Origin: Thelephora terrestris
Taxonomy: Eukaryota; Basidiomycota; Agaricomycetes; Thelephorales; Thelephoraceae
Direction: 5' to 3'
Assembly (NCBI GenBank): GCA_015956445.1
Contig: WIUZ02000016.1
Coordinates: 248,001-312,000 of the forward strand
DNA: 64,000 nucleotides
A program made the position numbers and the translations under genes. Under the pieces are notes generated by a model that was given only the letters and a program-made list of their open reading frames with translations, had not been told where the DNA came from and searched no databases. Shown here piece after piece: positions 58,780 to 64,000 of this stretch. How positions within the stretch are numbered: position 1 is the first letter of the stretch; every line of letters begins with the position of its first letter.

Positions 58780-61476
58780 ATGTCATCCTCCTCTTACGGA
58801 ACTTCGGGACCAGGTGGGCGCGCTGGCTACCAACCTCCCGTCGAACGACCGGTGAGCGTACACCGTGCAGCGCCCGAGCCGATGCTGATGTGGTTGGAGC
58901 AGATAACGACTGAACAATCGTTATCCAACGAAATCAGGAGACTAAATGTAAGGATCTTCACCAACATCTGCAAACTCGGGCCTCGGTGCTAACAAACCAC
59001 GAGCGCACTGTCCAGACGCTACACGAGGTAAGATGCTTTCCTTCGAGCGCGGCACTTCTCTAATTGAGCTGCAGGATTCGTCCGCGAAGATTGATGCTTT
59101 GTTGAAGGAGTTAGACAGCTTTGGCCTAGGAGTGGACAGCGGGGATACGGCGCATGAAGCGCAGCCAACGCGTAGTGCTCTTGTGCTCACGTCAGTCAAT
59201 CTGATCCTTATCAATCGAGCTTTCGTTGACCTCTCTACAGAGCTCTCAAAGAAATCAGAGACAAGCTTCAAGACCTTTCTGATCGCAACGAGAATGTAGG
59301 GCGTATGGGAAGCAACGAAGAAATCAAGGATCTCTCTGCTCTCATCGATGGTATTCGGGACATAGTTGCCGATCGCCAAGTAAGTAGCAGGTCTCAAACC
59401 CAGTTTGATCTGACTGCTGATGCCACGCAGTCTGTTATGCCTGCAGCCAGCATACCCGGTGAATCACCCCCTCCAGCGCCGAGGGAGTTTTTCGGACGCG
59501 AAGACTTGGTCGAGAAGATAGTCGGACTCGCCGAAAAGCTGGAACCCATCGCGCTCATTGGTGCAGGAGGAATTGGGAAGACGGCTATCGCGCTCACTGT
59601 CCTCCACCACGGTCGCGTTAAGGAACGGTTTGGCGGTCATCGTCGATTCATCCGTTGTGATCAGTTCACAGCTTCCCGTGAAAATTTCCTTCGCCGACTC
59701 TCACAGGTTATTGGCGCTGGCGTCGAGAACCCCGAGGACTTGGCTTCCCTCCGGTCGTTCCTGTCTTGCAAGGAGATGCTTATAGTCCTCGACAACGCCG
59801 AGTCGATCCTCGACCCCCAGGGAACCGACGCCCGGGAGATACACGCCATGGTGAAGGAACTAAGTCAGTTCAGCAACATTTGCCTGTGCGTTACCTCCCG
59901 CATATCCAACGTTCCCCCGCAATGCAAGCGGCTGGCAATCCCGACGTTGTCGATGGAGGCAGCATGCGATATCTTCTACAGCATCTACGGTGACGGCGAT
60001 CGGTCGGGGATCATCGACAACCTTCTCCAGCGCCTGGACTGTCACGCGCTCTCGATTACACTACTCGCCACCACCGCGTCCGACAACATGTGGGGCTTCG
60101 ATAGACTGGCTCAGGAGTGGAGTGAACAACGCACGCAGGTACTTCGGACGGATTACGACGAGAGCCTGGCAGCGACCATTGATTTGTCCCTCGCTTCCCC
60201 ATCATTCTACAGACTTGGCCCAAATGCGCGCGACCTCCTTGGAGCGGTCGCTTTTTATCCCCGAGGAGTCGATGAAAAAAACCTTGACTGGCTGTTCCCC
60301 ACCATCCCCAGCAGAAAGATCATCTTTGATAAGTTCTGTGTTCTTTCATTGACGTACCGGAGCAACGGCTTTGTCACGATGTTGGCACCCATTCGAGACT
60401 ATCTCTCCCCCCCAGACCCTAAGACATCTCCAATCCTTTGCGCCACCAAAGATCACTACTTCACCCGGCTGTCGGTTGATCTTGATCCTAACCTACCCGG
60501 ATTTGGCGAAGCACAGTGGATCAAGTCAGAAGACGAGAATGTTGAGCACCTGCTCGATATTTTCACATCCATGGACATGGACACACTTGACGCCTGGAAT
60601 GCTTGTTGCCACTTCATGGAGCACCTCTATTGGCAGAAACGACGGCAAACAGTGCTTGGGTCAAAGATCGAAGGCCTTCCCGATGGCCATCCCTCCAAGG
60701 TCAAATGCTTGTTCTTGCTCTCACGGTTGTTTAGGTCGGTTGGAAATTACGTAGAAGAAAAACGGCTTCTTGCCCATACCTTGGCACTTGGGAGAAAGCA
60801 GGGGGTCGACTTTTGGGTTGCCCAAACATTACAATCATTATCTCGTGTAAATCAACATCCGGGACTCTTCAAGGAAGGGATATCACAAGCGGAGGAAGCA
60901 TTAGAAATCTTCAAACGGCTTGGGGACACGTTGGAACAAGCAATTTGTTTGGGTTACCTCGCCTGGTTGTTGCTTGACGACGATCAACCCGACGCTGCTC
61001 AAGACACTGCGTTACGCACGATCGAACTTCTCCCGGAGAAAGGCGGAGAATTTCTGCTCTGCCAATCTCATCGCATTCTTGGCGAGATTCATCGTTCCAA
61101 GGGGGAGAAAGAGAAGGCCCTTGACCATTTCGAGACGGCCCTGACGATCGCAACCCCCTTCGATTGGCAAGATCAACTATTTTGTATTCATTACGAGATG
61201 GCGGGGCTCTTTCTCGATGACGACAAGTTCGACGACGCAAACGCACACATCGAACAAGCCAAATTACACGCAGTTGATGACGCGTACTGCCTGGGTTGGG
61301 GGATGGAAATGCAAGCTCAAATTTGGTGCCGGGAACACAGGCTGAAAGATGCGAGGGCTGAGGTTATGCGTGCATTCGAGATCTATCAGAAGCTTGGGTT
61401 GGCAGATGATGTGGACCGCTGTGTAGTGCTCCTCCAGGAGATCGAAGAAGAAATGGGAAGCCAGGTATCAAATTGA
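58780..61476 (+). CDS. NB-ARC/TPR STAND protein (NLR-like), paralog 2
   Basis: Exons 58780-58947, 59004-59027, 59075-59190 and 59241-61476 join to 2,544 nt (847 aa). The N-terminus is Gly/Ser/Pro-rich. It is followed by a likely coiled coil (MLMWLEQITTEQSLSNEIRR, RTVQTLHE, DSSAKIDALLKELDSF) and a second helical piece (ALKEIRDKLQDL). The NB-ARC module starts at FFGREDLVEKIVGLAEKL with the P-loop ALIGAGGIGKTAIAL, Walker B EMLIVLDNAESIL and a TSRISNVP sensor. About five TPR-like repeats follow, up to the end (DVDRCVVLLQEIEEEMG). From FGRED onward it matches the gene at 33467-36474 closely, but the N-terminal domain is unrelated. A 51-nt stretch (59380-59430) with perfect GTAAGT/CAG borders is in frame, so an alternative 830-aa form is possible. 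Confidence 0.87.
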
Positions 61477-62628
61477 AGCAGGTTCTGGTGGTAAGTTTTC
61501 TAGCCGCAATGCTGCTTCCCGCCCTCGTTAACTCTGTCTCATCTTAGCGTACAGTGCGCCTTAACAGAAAACTATTGAGGAGGTGTTCCTGTCTTTTTCA
61601 TTTTGATTGCAGCGAGGGTTTATGAGAATGGGCCCGTATCAAATCTCTGGATCGCACATCCTTCAGCACCACCTCAGGCCACAGGTTTGGAGCGCCCTTC
61701 GCTCGAACATCGTTTTAGCCCTACCAGCCCTCATAAATACCTCGAGAGACTCCGACATTATAGACATCACCAAGAGAGATGAATCGCGGCGCATCCCGCG
61801 GCGATCCAGAGATAACGTTGTGCCATGGTCCGGACACCAGTCCGTCCCTCAGCCACAGCCGATAACCTCGTTTGCAAAGTGCCATAACCGGGAGGACTGT
61901 TCCGTGTACCGCTCAAGAGCGTAGATCGGACCAGCAAACAGCTGTGCTAGACTTGTGTGATGCATTGCGTGGGCCGTCCAGACATCCTTGGAGAAAGCCA
62001 AGTTTCCCGTGACAGAACATAAAATACCAGGTTGAGTAGAAGAGGATAGGGCCTGACCCGGTCACGTTCACATTTACGACTGACAGCCTGGAGTGAAGCC
62101 TAAGCGTGTTATTTTTTGTGCGGCTCACTACCAAAGGTCTCGCAAACGAGAGTTCGTGTGTTGTGGATGCTTTTGTGAAGCTGTACGATACCCTGGCGGG
62201 CGGATGGCTTGATGTATGACGGGCAAAAGTCGATCAGCGAGATCAGAGCAGAAATGAACACGCCAAGATTGGCGAATGATCCCGTCCGCTCGAAGTCTGA
62301 CTGTGGGCGTTGTAACTTGACAACGAGCTAAATACTGCCCACATCCGGCACCTGGTATGAGAAAATCATCGCATAACGGAATACTTGACCCCGTGGTTCT
62401 CCTTTGCTTTGCAGACAACCGTCAGGGACAAATTCTCGCATCCGTTTCGAGCCCGAGGAGTTAGCGGGATATAGAATACCGTCAATTAAGTAGTTGCAAG
62501 AATATAATGTACTCCGCTTCACTCGTCGGGTGCAGCCACATCTACAGAGTCAAGTCTGTCTCAAAAAGGTGCCGCCGAGGATTTAACGTCCACACGGGTA
62601 GCGCAAACTCACGTCCCGTTCTCAAGGC
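61477..62628. other. Intergenic between convergent genes
   Basis: No gene is supported. It should hold the 3' ends of the NB-ARC gene (plus strand) and the AAA gene (minus strand). Short frames at 61607-61924 and 61913-62522 have no motif. Confidence 0.4.
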
Positions 62629-63935
62629 TCAAGCAACCGACGACCCGCCCCCACCAGAAGTCGTCGTCGACGTCGACCCAGCACTAGTCGCAATCTTAAT
62701 CTCACCCTGCCCTTCGCCCTTCTCAATAAACCCGAAACTCCCCTTCCCCCACATATTCCTCTTCTTCTCCCTCTTCCCCTCTCCAAATTCGTCGTTCCAC
62801 TTCCTGAGCTCGCTCAACGTACCGAGGGATTCCGACGAGGACGGCGTGATCTCCTTCAGCGCTTTCTCAAAGTTCGAGAGGGATATCACCCGAGGGGGCC
62901 GCTCGGGAGTAGTAGGTTCTGTCTCCGGAGAAGCAGGTTTGGCATCTGAAGAAGGAAGGGGTTCGTCCCATGCATCTATGTCGTTCTCAAGGACCAAGAC
63001 ACGGGTCCCATCCTCGGAGGAGGCGTCAGCGGTGGGAGCGGCGGGGGTAACAGGGGTAACGCCATCCGTTGTCGGTTTTGTGGCCTCCCAAGGCAATACC
63101 ACACCCGCCTTGACTGCGTCTAGAGCAGCAGCCACACAGAGATCTATCGAACACAAAAGGCTGGTCAGCTCAGAAACCCTACCTCCAGACGACACAGAGA
63201 ACGTACGTTTGAGATCAGATCCAGAGAAATCCCCCGTCCGCTTCGCCATCTCATCAAGACTCACGTCCTCCGCAACATTCTCGCCCTTCAACAAGATCTT
63301 CAAAATCTCTTTCCTCTCCTTCTCCCCGGGGAGGTCAACGAGCAGCCTCCTAGGTAACCTCCTCAACACCGCATCGTCCAGATCGAACGGTCGGTTCGTC
63401 GCCCCGATCACTACCACCCTCTGGTCTTGAGAGCTTGAACGAAGTCCGTCCATCTCGGACATGAACTCGGTGATGACCCCTCGGTGCGCCAATGCGCCTC
63501 CAGTCTCACGAGACGACACGCGGGCTCCAAACAGGGAGTCGATCTCGTCGATGAAGACCACACAAGGGGAGAGCCTTCGAGCCAGAGAGAACACAGCTTT
63601 GACCAACTTCTCTCCCTCACCAACGTACTAAAATAAAAGCAATGGAGTGAGATTCTGGCGAATAGGGATAAAGACGCAAGAGCTTACCATGTCCATGACA
63701 TCCGACGGGGCAACCGCCAACATCCTGCACTCAGCCTCCTTCGCCAACGCCCTCACGACCAACGTTTTCCCCGTACCAGGAGGTCCAAACAACAAACACC
63801 CAGTAATCCCATGATCCTTCAGGATACCATACTGGAACGCGTGCGGGTGAAGAAGCGGGAGAGACACAATCGACCGAACGGAGTCGATCGTGTGTGGGGG
63901 AAGGTGTACTTGTCCAAAAGTACTCGTCAACGTCC
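62629..63935 (-). CDS. AAA+ ATPase, spastin/Msp1-like (5' end missing)
   Basis: The gene is cut by the right edge. The visible part starts at the acceptor CTCCGCAG (63936-63943) and reads VHLPPHTIDSVRSIVSLPLL. Walker A is LLFGPPGTGKTLVVRALAKE, then YVGEGEKLVKAVF after an intron (63628-63687), Walker B CVVFIDEIDSLFGAR, sensor GATNRPFDLDDAVLRRLPRR (with the arginine finger region) and SGSDLKHLCVAAALDAVK across a second intron (~63145-63207). After the ATPase core come a ~60-residue acidic linker, a short helix (ISLSNFEKALKEI) and ELRKWNDEFGEG with a Gly/Ser tail. The domain is of the 'meiotic' AAA clade (Msp1, spastin, katanin), acting as a ring-shaped unfoldase. Fungal proteins with this C-terminal signature are often described as mitochondrial. 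The N-terminal targeting part is outside the window. Confidence 0.88.
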
Positions 63936-64000
63936 CTGCGGAGGGCGCGAACCGGAAGAGGCGACCAGGTCAATCGATCGACGAGTAACGTGCAGGGAAA

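Noticed and set aside
62507-63430. 307-codon plus-strand frame
   Set aside because: It is opposite the AAA ATPase exon, whose Walker and sensor motifs are unambiguous.
1-64000. tRNA, rRNA or CRISPR-like repeats
   Set aside because: Scanning by eye for TTCGA-type arms and regular short repeats gave only isolated matches (e.g. 5690, 10253, 15340) without cloverleaf context; no array of direct repeats with spacers. A tRNA-finding program could overturn this.
1-64000. Retrotransposon remains
   Set aside because: I found no reverse transcriptase, integrase or long direct terminal repeats; all elements seen are DNA transposons.

Overview
The window is nuclear DNA of a basidiomycete fungus, most likely an Agaricomycete. 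Introns are short (about 47-70 nt, GT-AG with a few GC-AG), the strands carry genes independently, and several genes belong to families known to me from mushroom-forming fungi: DUF6535 and DUF6533 membrane proteins, NB-ARC/TPR STAND proteins, a basidiomycete-type F-box family, an alpha-1,3-glucan synthase and a SAM/RA-domain STE11 MAPKKK. No assignment was checked against a database. All splice models were read by eye; for many genes the exon lengths sum to an intact frame.

Layout. (1) 1-10.1 kb is a mobile-element block. It starts with the broken 3' part of a DUF6535 gene (1-160). Next is a CACTA-like unit (about 282-6443) with two intact divergent genes (1,248 and 319 aa) between short inverted ends. 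It is followed at once by a complete two-gene Tc1/mariner element (6505-10082) with ~105-bp terminal inverted repeats, TA target duplications, an intact DDE transposase (333 aa) and an intact convergent passenger gene (387 aa). (2) 10.7-32.3 kb is a tandem array of DUF6535 genes, all on the + strand: A (10668-13663), B (15265-18523), C (19691-22504, decayed), D (23809-26792), a truncated relic (27345-27700) and E (29218-32307). Each has several small 5' exons, a large exon with four predicted membrane segments and a last helical exon. (3) 33.5-36.5 kb is an NB-ARC/TPR gene on the - strand. (4) 36.5-42.5 kb holds a 395-bp TA-flanked MITE, a DUF6533 seven-helix membrane protein gene and one gene relic. 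(5) 42.6-55.0 kb is a conserved housekeeping-type block: alpha-1,3-glucan synthase (- strand) divergent from STE11 (+ strand). (6) 56.2-61.5 kb contains an F-box pseudogene and a second NB-ARC/TPR gene, closely related to the first in its core but with a different N-terminus. (7) 62.6 kb to the end is an AAA+ ATPase gene cut by the window edge.

How it fits together. The glucan synthase, STE11 and AAA genes look like stable core genes. The rest is accessory: an expanding and decaying family of membrane proteins, two STAND-type NB-ARC paralogs with swapped N-termini, an F-box relic and three classes of DNA transposon. The DUF6535 array next to an NB-ARC gene resembles the fast-evolving layout of self/non-self recognition loci. 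That functional reading is inference only.
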